Assembly: GCA_946887295.1 (NCBI GenBank)
Contig: CAMPKP010000047.1
Location: 1 to 21,969 of the forward strand
DNA length: 21,969 bases
Reading direction: 5' to 3'
DNA from: an uncultured Gemmatimonadota bacterium
GTDB taxonomy: Bacteria; Gemmatimonadota; Gemmatimonadetes; Gemmatimonadales; GWC2-71-9
The notes under the pieces were generated by a model that saw only the letters and a program-made list of their open reading frames with translations, was not told where the DNA came from and did not search any database. Made by a program: the position numbers and the translations under genes. The first letter of the stretch is position 1; every line of letters begins with the position of its first letter. Positions 6,395 through 14,940 of this stretch are shown here, piece by piece.

Positions 6395-7327
6395 GTGGAG
6401 AGAATCCTGACCGACACCGCCCCGCGGCGCTGCGTCGTGGTCGCAGGCTTTCCCCGAAGCGGCACGAGCTGGCTCGCCAAAGGCCTCTCGTTCGCTCCCG
6501 GCTTCACCTATTATCGCGAACCCGACAACTACAGGCTCGTGCCCGGCGCGGAGGAGCGGTTCGCCTACCTCTATCTCACCGCCGAGCACGACGACCCGGC
6601 ATACCGGCGGCTCATGACCCGTGCCGCGGCGGGCGAAGTGGCGACCGCCCGCACCATGCGGCAGGACCCGGGGCCGCTGCTCGCGTATCTCGGCGGCCCG
6701 GGTCGGGCCCTCGGCGAGCGCTTCCCCTCCCTGTTCCTCCGCAAGCGCGACGTGCTGTTGAAGCTGATCTGCGCGAACCTGAACCTGGAGTGGCTGGCGG
6801 CGAACCTCCCCCACGCGCGGCAGGTCTGCGTCCTTCGCCACCCATGCGGCCAGTTCGAAAGCTGGAAGCGCCTCGGGTGGGAGCCGCGGCCCGAGCGCCT
6901 GCTCGAGAATCCGAGGCTGGTCGCGGACCACCTGGCGCCTTTCGCCGAGCTCATCCGGTCGGCCGCCGGGTACTGGGAGCGGGCCGGCGCCCTCTGGGCG
7001 GCAACTGTGTACGTCATCCATCGCCAGAGCCGGCCGGGGCCCGGCCGGATCATCGTAACTCACGAATGGCTGTGCGCGGATCCGGTGCCTCGCTTCAGGG
7101 ACCTCTATCACCGGCTCGGCATGACGTGGAGCCCGAAGGCCGAGCGGTTCATCCTCGCCTCGGACGGCGAGGACGACCGGCGAGTGTATTCGATGAGGCG
7201 GCCGACCGTGCAGCAGATCGACAAGTGGAGGGAGCGCCTCGGCGCCGAGGAGGTGGAGGCCTGCCGGCGGTTCGTCGAGCCCTTCGGCCTGCCGTACTAC
7301 CCGGGGTTCGAGCCGCACGTCCCGTGA
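6395..7327 (+). CDS. Sulfotransferase family protein (PAPS-dependent)
   Basis: Cytosolic sulfotransferase-fold protein of 310 residues that should transfer sulfate from PAPS, probably to a sugar hydroxyl. The 5'-phosphosulfate loop is VAGFPRSGTSWL (16-27). The 3'-phosphate site is VCVLRHPCGQFESW (144-157), with Arg148 and Ser156 at the canonical R-x7-S spacing. Residue 121 onward (LLKLICANLNLEWL) forms the usual helix before it. GTG 6395 is the only start in the open frame before the P-loop; no strong Shine-Dalgarno is seen, so the start is only fairly sure. The gene converges on the leftward glycosyltransferase operon with one base between stop codons, and its position at the edge of a polysaccharide locus suggests it sulfates that glycan. 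The acceptor is unknown. Confidence 0.87.
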   Translation: MERILTDTAPRRCVVVAGFPRSGTSWLAKGLSFAPGFTYYREPDNYRLVPGAEERFAYLYLTAEHDDPAYRRLMTRAAAGEVATARTMRQDPGPLLAYLGGPGRALGERFPSLFLRKRDVLLKLICANLNLEWLAANLPHARQVCVLRHPCGQFESWKRLGWEPRPERLLENPRLVADHLAPFAELIRSAAGYWERAGALWAATVYVIHRQSRPGPGRIIVTHEWLCADPVPRFRDLYHRLGMTWSPKAERFILASDGEDDRRVYSMRRPTVQQIDKWRERLGAEEVEACRRFVEPFGLPYYPGFEPHVP

Positions 7328-7328
7328 A

Positions 7329-8303
7329 TCATGCACCCCTCCGAGGACGCGGCCCGGCCAGAGGCGCCACCATCCTCATGAAGGCCGGCGAGACCGCCGC
7401 CGCGGACACGACCATCTCACGCAGCGCCACCTTTCCCCGCGCACCCCGCCGCCACGGAAAACGCATCCGCCATCTCTCCAGGTCCCCTCTGGTGAGCTTT
7501 CCCTGCGCCACCAGCTTCTCGGTTTCGATGAGCCGGTAGTACGCCAGCAGGTCGTGCAGCTCACCCAGATATTCGGGATCGCACCGGTCGAGCAGCGGAC
7601 CGCAGGCCGTCAGGGCCGGACGAACCGGATGCCGGCCCAGGAGCGCCGAGCCGAGACCCGAGTGCTCGGTATGGAACCAGACGTGGGGCTCGGGATCCAC
7701 CTGCAGGCGGTGATTCAGGACGAACATCAGCCAGAGATAGCTGTCCTCGCCGTACGAGCTGCGCTCGGCAGCGTAGTACCCGCCGTAGCGCAGCACCAGC
7801 TCGCGCCGGGCCACCACGCAGCTCGAATGGCAGAAGTCCACGTAGAACTTGAGCGCCTTGGGCGGCGAGCGGTGCGGCACCCGCCAGGCCCCGGCCCGAA
7901 GACCCATGCTCCGGTTGCGGCGGGCCTGACTCGCGCGCCCGGGCCCGACCGCACGGCCCGATACCCAGGCGCCGCTCCCGGGATCGCGGTCGAGGGCGGC
8001 CACCGCGAGCGCGAGAAATTCCGGCTCCCACTCGTCGTCCGCGTCCAGGAAGGCGACGTATTCGCCACGCGCATCCGCGAGGCCGCGGTTGCGCGCCGCG
8101 CCGGGCCCGGCGTTCGCCTGCGTGACGAGCCGCACCCGCGGGTCTTCCACTCCGGCCACGACCGACCCGCCGTCGTCGGTGCTTCCGTCGTCCACCACGA
8201 TGAGCTCGAAGTCGGCAAACGACTGCCGCAGGACCGACCCGACCGCCGCGAGAACGGACCCGGCCTTGTTGTAGAGGGGGATGACCACCGAGATCCGGGA
8301 CAC
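7329..8303 (-). CDS. Family 2 glycosyltransferase
   Basis: Inverting GT-A glycosyltransferase of 324 residues acting at the cytoplasmic face. It has the GT2 start [14 protein letters not shown] (4-17), nucleotide-binding VVDDGSTDD (36-44), the metal-binding D-x-D as Asp87 and Asp89 in [10 protein letters not shown], and a catalytic-base-type acidic pair Glu186/Asp187 in SYGEDSYLW. The C-terminal 100 residues are helical and lack clear transmembrane segments. GTG 8303 begins at the conserved first strand and lies six bases after the stop of the upstream glycosyltransferase, so this is the last gene of the four-gene leftward operon. Donor and acceptor sugars cannot be read from sequence. Confidence 0.92.
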   Translation of the reverse strand: MSRISVVIPLYNKAGSVLAAVGSVLRQSFADFELIVVDDGSTDDGGSVVAGVEDPRVRLVTQANAGPGAARNRGLADARGEYVAFLDADDEWEPEFLALAVAALDRDPGSGAWVSGRAVGPGRASQARRNRSMGLRAGAWRVPHRSPPKALKFYVDFCHSSCVVARRELVLRYGGYYAAERSSYGEDSYLWLMFVLNHRLQVDPEPHVWFHTEHSGLGSALLGRHPVRPALTACGPLLDRCDPEYLGELHDLLAYYRLIETEKLVAQGKLTRGDLERWRMRFPWRRGARGKVALREMVVSAAAVSPAFMRMVAPLAGPRPRRGA

Positions 8304-8309
8304 GCGTGC

Positions 8310-9365
8310 CTACGGGCCATCCGACAGGTAGGCGGCGAGCGTCCGGCGCGCGATCGCCGGCCACTCCAGCGCCTCCAGCCGCGGCGCGCCGGCCGGCCGA
8401 CCCGCCGCCCACTCGATCGCGCCGACCAGCACGGACGGGGTCAGCTCCTCCTCGTAGGTACATACCCAGTCGGCTCCGACCAGGGCTCGGAGCTCCCCCA
8501 TCGCTCCGCGCTCCGGAACCAGCACGGGACGGTCGAAGGAGAGCGCCAGGAGCGCGCTGGCGGAGTTGGTGATGTCGCGGAAGGGGAGCACCACCAGATC
8601 GGCCGCGCGGAGGTAATGCTGCACGCGCACCTCGGGGATGTGCTCGAGGGTGAGATGGACCCGCGGGTCACCGGCGGCGGCCCCGCGCACCTCCTCGGCG
8701 ATCGCAGCCGTGTGGGGTGCTCCTCCGACGAGGAGGAACACGTCCTCGGGAAGGGCGCGAACGGTGCGGATCAGGTGCGGCACGTTCTTGTACGGCCGGA
8801 CCAGCCCGAGAAAGGCGACGACCTTCGCGCCCTCCGGGATGCCGAATTCGGCCCGGGCCTCCTGGCGCGAGACGGTGGCCGGATGGATGCCCCGAAAGTG
8901 GCCGAGGGGAACGACCGCACGCGGCCGCAGACTCAGCTCGGGATAGCGGGTCTCCACCGCCTGGCGGCCGGCCTCGCTCGGGTGGATCACCACGTCGATG
9001 CGCCGCACCACGGCCGACCAGAACCAGTCCTCCAGCTTCGGATGCCGGGACTCGTGGGGCCGCGCGTTGTGCGCGGTCCACACCACGCGGGCACCGTGGA
9101 GATGGGCGGCATCCAGGACGGCGACTGCGAGGGCCGCGCCCGCCGCCCGCCCCGCCAGGGTGGACGCGTTGAGCGCCTTCTCCGGCCAGTGCACGTGCAG
9201 GACGTCGTATCCCCCCCGCAGCGCCCGGCCCGGCGTGAAGTCGCGTACCCGCACACCCAGTCCGTCCAGGTGGGAGCAGAGGAGCCAGGTATAGGGATTC
9301 TTCGCCCGCGCGCCCATGCCGGGCCAGGCCAGCACGCGGAGCGCCGCTCTAGCGACGGGAGGCAC
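8310..9365 (-). CDS. GT-B fold glycosyltransferase
   Basis: Glycosyltransferase of 351 residues with GT-B features: an N-terminal Rossmann half with DVLHVHWPE (54-62) and VVWTAHNARPHESRHP (94-109), and a C-terminal donor half with FLGLVRPYKNV (185-195; Arg190, Lys193 as phosphate-binding residues) and NSASALLALSFDRPVLVP (267-284). I recognise this pattern from exopolysaccharide glycosyltransferases resembling GT4 and GumK-like enzymes; exact family and linkage are uncertain. The GTG at 9365 overlaps the end of the methyltransferase gene by 17 bases. A second in-frame GTG at 9335, giving VLAWPGMGARAKNPY, is equally plausible and would leave a 13-base gap; neither has a strong Shine-Dalgarno. 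Confidence 0.87.
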   Translation of the reverse strand: MPPVARAALRVLAWPGMGARAKNPYTWLLCSHLDGLGVRVRDFTPGRALRGGYDVLHVHWPEKALNASTLAGRAAGAALAVAVLDAAHLHGARVVWTAHNARPHESRHPKLEDWFWSAVVRRIDVVIHPSEAGRQAVETRYPELSLRPRAVVPLGHFRGIHPATVSRQEARAEFGIPEGAKVVAFLGLVRPYKNVPHLIRTVRALPEDVFLLVGGAPHTAAIAEEVRGAAAGDPRVHLTLEHIPEVRVQHYLRAADLVVLPFRDITNSASALLALSFDRPVLVPERGAMGELRALVGADWVCTYEEELTPSVLVGAIEWAAGRPAGAPRLEALEWPAIARRTLAAYLSDGP

Positions 9366-10110
9366 CGGGCTGGAGCTTGCGGTCGGCGCGGACTATCACC
9401 GGGGACCCGAGCACGCTGGTGAGCGCCAGCGATCGGGCGAGACCTTCGGCGGCACGGGCCATGGGCACCGATCCCGCCAGCCGATAGAGAGCCATGGGGA
9501 GCAGGAATTGGGGGCGCGTCGAGGTGACCGCGAAGCCCGCGTCCAAGAACGCCCGGGCGATCTCCCCCCGGCCGTAGAGCGCGAACGGACGCGTGGTGCC
9601 CCGCTCGATCGAGTGCTTGATCCTGAAGAGGGCGTTGGAGGCGAAGTTCACGCTCCGGCGGGCGGGATAGTCCACGATGACCCGATGCCGTGCCACCCGG
9701 CACAGCTCGCCGATGAGGTGGCGCCAGTCCACGCTGTGCGCGACCAGGCGGTAGCAGACCACTGCGTCGAAGCTCTGGGCCCCGTAGGGGAGGGCCCGCA
9801 GGTCACCCACGTCGAAGGTGCACTGCCCGGCGCCGACCAGCTCGCGGAGCCGCTCACCGCAGGACGGATCGCTGCCGACGACCGTCATCCGGTAGCCCGC
9901 CTCGACCAGGGGCGGAGCCACCTGGGCGTGCCCGCCGCCGACATCGAGGATCGCGGCCCCGGCGGGGAGACCCGCCAGGCAGTCCAGCGTGATGCGTGTC
10001 TGGGAATCTACGAACCACCGGCCGACCGGACCCTCGAACCGCCGCGCGTAGCTCTCCGACGACGACTCGATGTCGGCATCTTCGCGCGGCTTGGGGTCAG
10101 CCGCCGTCAC
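9349..10110 (-). CDS. Class I SAM-dependent methyltransferase
   Basis: Methyltransferase of 253 residues with the Rossmann-type SAM fold: motif I AAILDVGGGHAQ (52-63), acidic residue Asp81 in VVGSDPS ending strand 2, motif II-like FDVGDLRALP (99-108), and motif IV-like SFDAVVCYRLVAH (113-125). It belongs to the broad Methyltransf_11 group. The start GTG 10110 overlaps the epimerase stop in a GTGA junction, which implies translational coupling. Position between an epimerase and glycosyltransferases suggests O- or N-methylation of a sugar or nucleotide sugar, but the acceptor is inferred. The C-terminal part carries hydrophobic and basic residues (LPMALYRLAG) that could touch the membrane. Confidence 0.88.
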   Translation of the reverse strand: MTAADPKPREDADIESSSESYARRFEGPVGRWFVDSQTRITLDCLAGLPAGAAILDVGGGHAQVAPPLVEAGYRMTVVGSDPSCGERLRELVGAGQCTFDVGDLRALPYGAQSFDAVVCYRLVAHSVDWRHLIGELCRVARHRVIVDYPARRSVNFASNALFRIKHSIERGTTRPFALYGRGEIARAFLDAGFAVTSTRPQFLLPMALYRLAGSVPMARAAEGLARSLALTSVLGSPVIVRADRKLQPGASRR

Positions 10111-11117
10111 TGCTGGTACGCGGCCTCGATGTACCCGTTGGCCACGTACCACTCGAACGTATCGCGGATGCCGTCGTTGAGCTTCACCGCGGGACGATAG
10201 CCGAGGAGCCGCTTGGCTTTTTCGATGCTGAAGGCGCGGCTCTTGGTGTAGAAGTCGACCCGGCGCCGGTGAATGGGCGGCTCGATGCCGAAAGGCACGC
10301 AGAGCTTCTCGACCAGCGAACCGACGAGCTGGAACGGACGCACCGGCAGCCGGAGCCGGGGTGCCGGGACGTTCGCCGCGGCCGCGATCATGGCGGTGAG
10401 CTCCGACAGCTTCAGGTAGCTCTCGCCGCCGAGGATGAAGATCTCCCCCACGGCATTCGGGTGAGTGCCGAGAAGACGCAGGCCCTGGACCAGGTCGTCC
10501 ACGTGCACCGTGTGGTAGTAATTCTCGCCGCCGCCGAGCAGCGGAAAGCGCTGGTGTGCGACCATCCGGAACAGCTTGAGCAGGCGGGTATCGCCCGGGC
10601 CGTAGATCGCCGTGGGCCGCGCGACCGTGAGCGGGATCCGGTCGCGGTAGGAGAGGGCGAGCTGTTCGGCCTCGCACTTGGTCTCCTGATAGATGTCGCC
10701 TGGCTCGTACGCGGTCCGCTCGTCGGCGGGCGGCGAGGTGATGTGTCCGTGGACACCGACGGTGCTGCAGTGGAGATACCGGCGGACCCCCACCGAGACG
10801 GCGGCATCGAGCAGCCTCCGCGACGCGTCCACGTTGACCTCGCGGTAGCGCCAGTCGGGGTGCTTGGCCTCCCGGTAGACCGCCGCGAGGTGGTACACGG
10901 TGGCCACGCCTTCCATGGCCCGCTCCACCAGGCCGGCCTCGGCGATGTCGCCTTCGACCAGCTCGACCCCTTTCGGGAGAATCTGGCCGGCTCGCGCGGC
11001 GGAGCGCGCGATGACCCGGACCCGCTCGCCATCGCGGACCAGCGCCCGGACCAGCCGGCTGCCGGTGAACCCGGTCGCGCCGGTAACCAGCGTTATCCCT
11101 GGGGATGACTCGGTCAT
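10107..11117 (-). CDS. NAD(P)-dependent epimerase/dehydratase (extended SDR)
   Basis: Extended short-chain dehydrogenase/reductase of 336 residues. The cofactor loop is VTGATGFTGSRL (11-22) and the catalytic residues are Ser118/Thr119 in HCSTVGVHG and Tyr143/Lys147 in DIYQETK, the canonical YxxxK. The substrate-binding half contains VARPTAIYGPGDTR, and the C-terminus (RRRVDFYTKSRAFSIEKAKRLLGY, beginning about 287) resembles nucleotide-sugar epimerases and 3-beta-HSD/HpnA-like reductases. As first gene of the leftward glycan operon it most likely makes or modifies a nucleotide sugar. ATG 11117 starts at the family N-terminus; GAGGGA lies about 14 bases upstream, rather far for an optimal ribosome site. 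Specificity is not decidable from sequence. Confidence 0.91.
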   Translation of the reverse strand: MTESSPGITLVTGATGFTGSRLVRALVRDGERVRVIARSAARAGQILPKGVELVEGDIAEAGLVERAMEGVATVYHLAAVYREAKHPDWRYREVNVDASRRLLDAAVSVGVRRYLHCSTVGVHGHITSPPADERTAYEPGDIYQETKCEAEQLALSYRDRIPLTVARPTAIYGPGDTRLLKLFRMVAHQRFPLLGGGENYYHTVHVDDLVQGLRLLGTHPNAVGEIFILGGESYLKLSELTAMIAAAANVPAPRLRLPVRPFQLVGSLVEKLCVPFGIEPPIHRRRVDFYTKSRAFSIEKAKRLLGYRPAVKLNDGIRDTFEWYVANGYIEAAYQQ

Positions 11118-11269
11118 TTGGGTCCGATTCCCTCTATGTTTATGCCGTCCGCAGGGTGCGGAGCGGCTGTGACGAGAGTCACTCCCCGTTGCTGCCGTCC
11201 GGTGTAAGTAGGGGGATTCGATACGCTCGGTCCTGCCACCGCCTCGAACAATGCTCTAACAGTGCAAGA

Positions 11270-11299
11270 TTACTACCAGTTACCAGGGGATCGTGTCAA
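11270..11299 (-). promoter_or_regulatory. Candidate sigma-70-type promoter for the leftward glycan operon
   Basis: A perfect TTGACA lies on the minus strand at 11299-11294. About 18 bases downstream is TAGTAA (11275-11270), and shifted by one base AGTAAT (4 of 6 matches to TATAAT). The stretch is markedly less GC-rich than its surroundings. A transcript would start near 11262 and have a leader of about 145 bases before the epimerase ATG. The -35 match is strong and the -10 weak, so confidence is moderate. Confidence 0.4.
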
Positions 11300-11335
11300 C
11301 GGTCCCCGTCACATTTGTTCCAGAGGATGCATCAC

Positions 11336-11374
11336 ATGAAGCAGGCCCGGACCGGCCCCCGTGACCACAGCTGA
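11336..11374 (+). CDS. Possible 12-codon leader ORF overlapping the GT4 start
   Basis: ATG 11336 has AGAGG nine bases upstream and encodes MKQARTGPRDHS before TGA 11372-11374, overlapping the GTG start of the next gene by 14 bases. The glycosyltransferase start itself lacks a Shine-Dalgarno, so this short ORF could deliver ribosomes to it. A second ATG at 11327 would extend it by three residues. It may be coincidence. Confidence 0.25.
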   Translation: MKQARTGPRDHS

Positions 11375-12593
11375 CCTGCTCGCACCCCCGTCCGAGCGGC
11401 TCCGGATCGGGCTCATGCTCCGCGCCATCGACGACGTGGACGGCCAGGGCATCTACATCCGGAAGCTGTGCGATGCGCTGTTCGAGGCGGACCCACAGAG
11501 CGAGTATGTCGCCTTCTACAGCCGGGCGGGACAGGCGGGACGCTACCGGCATCGCCCCAATGTGCGGGAGGTGGTCGTGCCCGGAGCCAGCAAGCTGCTC
11601 TGGGATCAGGTGCTGGTGCCCTGGGCCGCGCGCCGGGAGAACCTCGACGTGCTCTTCCACCACAAGTTCAGCATTCCGCTGCTGGCCCCCTGCCCCACCG
11701 TGGTGCAGCAGCGAGGCACCGAGTACTGGAGCCATCCGGAGTTCTATGTGGGGCTCTCGGGGCGCCTCGACCAGCTCTACAACCGGATAATGATCCCGCT
11801 CTACTGCCGCCGCGCGGCCCGGGTGCTCACCAACTCCGACACACTGGCCGACGAGCTGGTGCGCCATGTCGGCGTGCCGCGCTCCAAGCTGCGCACCGTC
11901 TACGCGTCGGCCGACGAGAGCTTCCGGCCGATCACCGATCCGGCCGCGCTGGCGGCCGTCCGCGCGCGCTACCGGCTGCCGCCCGAGCCGTTCCTGCTGA
12001 TGGTGGTCAAGGGGCACCAGATTCTGGGGCAGGCCTCCGGGAAGGCGCTCACGCCCCGCAAGAACGTCGCGGCCGCCCTGGAGGCGTACGGCAGCATGCG
12101 GCGACGCGCGGCGGAGCTCGGCGCCGCGGCCCCGCCGCTGGTGATTCTGGGCATCGGTATCGCCGAGCGCCTGACGCCCGACGTCGTCGCCCGGCACGCC
12201 GAGCCCTCGTCGGTGCACACGCCGGGCTTCGTCGAGTTCGCCGACATGCCCGCTCTGTACAGCATGGCGCGCGCGCTGGTCTTCCCGTCGCGCTACGAGA
12301 GCTTCGGCATTCCGATCGTGGAGGCGATGGCGTGCGGGTGCCCGGTGGTGACCGCCTCCACCTCGGCCTGCCCGGAGGTGGCCGGCGGCGCGGCCCTGCT
12401 GGTGGATCCCGACGACCTGGCGGGGCTGGCGGCCGCCATGGAGCGTGTCAGCCTGGACGACCGGCTCGCCGCAGAGCTTCGGGACCGCGGGCTCCGGCGG
12501 GCGGCAGAGTTCTCCTGGAACAGCAGCGCGCTCACGCTGCTCTCCGAGCTCCGCATCGCGGCCGGCTCGCGCTCACCCGCGCGGGCCGGCTAG
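11361..12593 (+). CDS. Family 4 glycosyltransferase
   Basis: Retaining GT-B glycosyltransferase of 410 residues. The N-terminal acceptor domain begins RIGLMLRAIDDVDGQGIYIR (15-34) with the glycine-rich loop. The C-terminal donor domain has the phosphate-binding Lys234 in LTPRKNV, the strand VILGIG (261-266) and the E-x7-E motif Glu313/Glu321 in ESFGIPIVE, followed by GCPVVTASTSACPEV. GTG 11361 is the only start upstream of the essential first strand in this frame (a stop lies 24 bases before), but no Shine-Dalgarno precedes it. It heads the rightward operon, followed after five bases by a GT25 gene. Likely mannosyl-, glucosyl- or rhamnosyltransferase in glycan assembly; the sugar is not determined. 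Confidence 0.92.
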   Translation: MTTADLLAPPSERLRIGLMLRAIDDVDGQGIYIRKLCDALFEADPQSEYVAFYSRAGQAGRYRHRPNVREVVVPGASKLLWDQVLVPWAARRENLDVLFHHKFSIPLLAPCPTVVQQRGTEYWSHPEFYVGLSGRLDQLYNRIMIPLYCRRAARVLTNSDTLADELVRHVGVPRSKLRTVYASADESFRPITDPAALAAVRARYRLPPEPFLLMVVKGHQILGQASGKALTPRKNVAAALEAYGSMRRRAAELGAAAPPLVILGIGIAERLTPDVVARHAEPSSVHTPGFVEFADMPALYSMARALVFPSRYESFGIPIVEAMACGCPVVTASTSACPEVAGGAALLVDPDDLAGLAAAMERVSLDDRLAAELRDRGLRRAAEFSWNSSALTLLSELRIAAGSRSPARAG

Positions 12594-12598
12594 CCCGC

Positions 12599-13372
12599 GT
12601 GGCCGATCGCACCCGGGTGGTGGTGATCAGTCTGCCCGACGCGGCGGAGCGCCGCGCCACCTTCGCCGAGCGGGCGCGCGGAACGTCCATCGAGTGGAGC
12701 TGGTTCGACGCCCACCGGGAGCTCGCTCCCGGCCTCACCCACGATCCCGACGAGGCGATCGTCGCCAAGGGGCGGCCGATGTATCCGGGGGAGCTGGGCT
12801 GCTACTCCAGCCACCATACCGCCTGGCGCGCCTTCCTCGACTCCGGGGCCCCTCGCATGCTCGTGCTCGAAGACGACACGATCGTGGACTGGGGATTCCT
12901 CGAGAAGCTGGTGACGGTGGACCTCCAGGCGGCCGGCATCCGGTACCTCAGGCTCTACGCCAAGCGGCCGTGCGCCTTCCGGGAGGTGCTGCGCGATGCG
13001 GTCGAGCGGCAGCGGACCCTGCTCGAGTATCTCGACCGCCCCCTGGGAACCCAGGGCTACGTCCTGACGCGCGAGGGCGCGGAGCGCTTCGTGCGCCACT
13101 GTCGCCGGGTCCGGCGACCGCTCGACGACGAGCTCGACCGCTCCTGGGAGCACGGTGTGCCGTGCCTCGGCCTCTTTCCCTTTCCGGTGATCGAGCAGTC
13201 CACCGCATCCGCCATCGAGCCGGCGCGGTTCGAGCGTTTCACGATTCCGGCCCGGCTGCGGGCGCGGCGCCAGGCGATGAAGATGAGAGACCGGGCGCTG
13301 AAGCTGAGGCAGCGGGCCCGGCTGCTCGCGTCCCGCCGACCGCCCGCGCTCGAAGCGCTGGCGGCACGATGA
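12599..13372 (+). CDS. Family 25 glycosyltransferase (LPS/LOS type)
   Basis: Glycosyltransferase of 257 residues in the GT25 family, known from lipooligosaccharide galactosyltransferases. Visible signatures are VVVISLPDAAERRATF (7-22), GELGCYSSHHTAWRAFL (64-80) and the acidic metal-binding cluster MLVLEDDTIV (87-96; Glu91, Asp92, Asp93). The segment GTQGYVLTREGAERFV (150-165) and DDELD (176-180) complete the fold. The last 45 residues are unusually basic (many Arg and Lys), which may bind membrane phospholipid. GTG 12599 follows the GT4 stop by five bases; its own stop overlaps the flippase ATG (ATGA). In this operon it presumably adds a sugar to the repeat unit. Confidence 0.9.
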   Translation: MADRTRVVVISLPDAAERRATFAERARGTSIEWSWFDAHRELAPGLTHDPDEAIVAKGRPMYPGELGCYSSHHTAWRAFLDSGAPRMLVLEDDTIVDWGFLEKLVTVDLQAAGIRYLRLYAKRPCAFREVLRDAVERQRTLLEYLDRPLGTQGYVLTREGAERFVRHCRRVRRPLDDELDRSWEHGVPCLGLFPFPVIEQSTASAIEPARFERFTIPARLRARRQAMKMRDRALKLRQRARLLASRRPPALEALAAR

Positions 13373-14940
13373 CCGGCGCCACCGAGCGCGACTTCGACGA
13401 TCCGCTGGACGGCGCCTCCAACCCCGAGCTGGAGGCCGCCGAGCCCCTTCCAGGACCGCCGCGGGATCTCAAGGAGAAGACCGCCCGGTCCATCATCTGG
13501 ACCATCGCGCGGACCGGCTCGGACTACATCCTCTCGTTCGCGGTCTTCGCGGTCCTGGCACGGAAGCTGGGACCCGAGGCGTTCGGCATCTTCGCCCTGG
13601 CGGTGGCCTTCGCCGAGTTCGGCAAGGTGCTTCCCGCCGCCGGGATGGCGACCGCGCTCCAGCGCGCGAGAGTGGTGACACCGGTCATGGCCGACACGGT
13701 GTTCTGGGCGTCGCTGGGCATAGCGGTCCTGGCCGCGGGAGCGCTGGCACTCCTCGCGCGCCCGATCGCCGGCGCGTTCGGCGAGCCCGCGGTGGCCCCG
13801 CTGCTCGCCGCGCTCGGCGCCATCCTCGTGGTCTCGGTGGCCGGGGCGATCCACATCGCGCTCATGCTCCGGGAGTTCGGCCACCGGGCCATGGCCACAC
13901 GGTCGGTCGTGAGCAACCTGGCGGGCGGCGCGGCCGCGCTCGCGGCGGCGAACGCCGGGTGGGGCGCCTGGAGCCTCGTGGTGCAGCGGGGCGTGACCGA
14001 GGTGGCGGGCACGGCCATGGCCTGGCACGCCTTTCGGTGGATTCCCGGCAGGCGGTTCTCCTTCGAAGTGCTCCGCGATCTGGCCGGATTCAGCGCCAGC
14101 ATGACCCTCACCCAGGTCCTCTTCGTCGCGCTGGTGCGGGTGCAGGACCTCATCATCGGACGGACCATCGGCACCGCGGCGGTCGGGGTGTACCGCACGG
14201 CATGGCGCACCGTCGAGCTGATCGCGCAGGGAGTCATCATGCCCTTCTCCCAGGTCGCGCTCCCGACCCTGGGCCGGCTCCAGGACGACCTGCCGGCGTT
14301 CCGGAAGGCGTACCTCCGCATCATCGGCGTGAGCGCCGCGCTCGCGTTTCCGGCGATCATGGGGTTCGCCGTGCTGGCACCGACCGCGATCCCTTTCATC
14401 TTCGGGGATCGCTGGGCGGAGAGCGCCAGGATCGCGCAGCTGCTCGGGCTCATGGCGGTCCCGTTCACGGTCAACCGGTTCGCCGGCCCGGCGCTCGCCA
14501 CGCTGGGGCGCTCCGGGCTGCTGGCGAAGATCGCGGCGCTCCAGCTCGCGCTGACGGTGGTGATGACGCTGGCGGCCGCCCCGTACGGCCTCCTGGCGAT
14601 CGCCGGGGCCTACGTGGCGCGCTCCTACCTGGTGCTGCCGCTCCAGATGTGGGCGTTCAAGAAGCACAGCGGGCTGGGCTACGGCGAGCTGCTGCGATCG
14701 CTGGCGCCGCCGCTGCTCACCTCGCTCGTCATGGCGGGCGCGCTGCTCGGGCTCGACCGTCTCGTCGGCGGCCGCTTCGGCAACCGCGGTCTCCAGCTGC
14801 TCTGCATGATCCTGACCGGCGCCGCGATCTATGCCGCGGCCATGCTGCTGTTCGCCCGCGGCTTCGTGGTCCAGCAGGTTCGCGACTTCCGGCGGCTCCT
14901 CCCCGGCGCCCCCGCCAACCTGTCGAGAGTGGAGGTATGA
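13369..14940 (+). CDS. Lipopolysaccharide/exopolysaccharide flippase (Wzx-like, MOP superfamily)
   Basis: Polytopic membrane protein of 523 residues that should flip lipid-linked glycan units across the inner membrane. After an acidic, hydrophilic N-terminal tail (1-40) it has a PST/Wzx-type start, KTARSIIWTIARTGSDYILS, and ARKLGPEAFGIFALAVAFAE (about 65-84), which is diagnostic of the family. About 12-14 hydrophobic segments follow. The region around ALPTLGRLQDD and FPAIMGFAVLAPTAIPFIFG matches the central part of RfbX/Wzx proteins. ATG 13369 overlaps the GT25 stop in ATGA, and its own stop overlaps the next gene likewise, so the three are translationally coupled. The substrate is inferred to be the product of the neighbouring transferases. 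Confidence 0.91.
   Translation: MTGATERDFDDPLDGASNPELEAAEPLPGPPRDLKEKTARSIIWTIARTGSDYILSFAVFAVLARKLGPEAFGIFALAVAFAEFGKVLPAAGMATALQRARVVTPVMADTVFWASLGIAVLAAGALALLARPIAGAFGEPAVAPLLAALGAILVVSVAGAIHIALMLREFGHRAMATRSVVSNLAGGAAALAAANAGWGAWSLVVQRGVTEVAGTAMAWHAFRWIPGRRFSFEVLRDLAGFSASMTLTQVLFVALVRVQDLIIGRTIGTAAVGVYRTAWRTVELIAQGVIMPFSQVALPTLGRLQDDLPAFRKAYLRIIGVSAALAFPAIMGFAVLAPTAIPFIFGDRWAESARIAQLLGLMAVPFTVNRFAGPALATLGRSGLLAKIAALQLALTVVMTLAAAPYGLLAIAGAYVARSYLVLPLQMWAFKKHSGLGYGELLRSLAPPLLTSLVMAGALLGLDRLVGGRFGNRGLQLLCMILTGAAIYAAAMLLFARGFVVQQVRDFRRLLPGAPANLSRVEV

Noticed and set aside
7554..9422. 622-codon plus-strand frame opposite the glycosyltransferases
   Set aside because: It is a shadow of two recognised minus-strand glycosyltransferase genes, with no start signal or recognisable domain.
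11105..11374. 89-codon plus-strand frame across the divergent glycan promoter region
   Set aside because: Codon third positions do not show the G/C bias of genes here and the region holds promoter-like sequence. Only its last 12 codons have a ribosome site and are listed as a possible leader.
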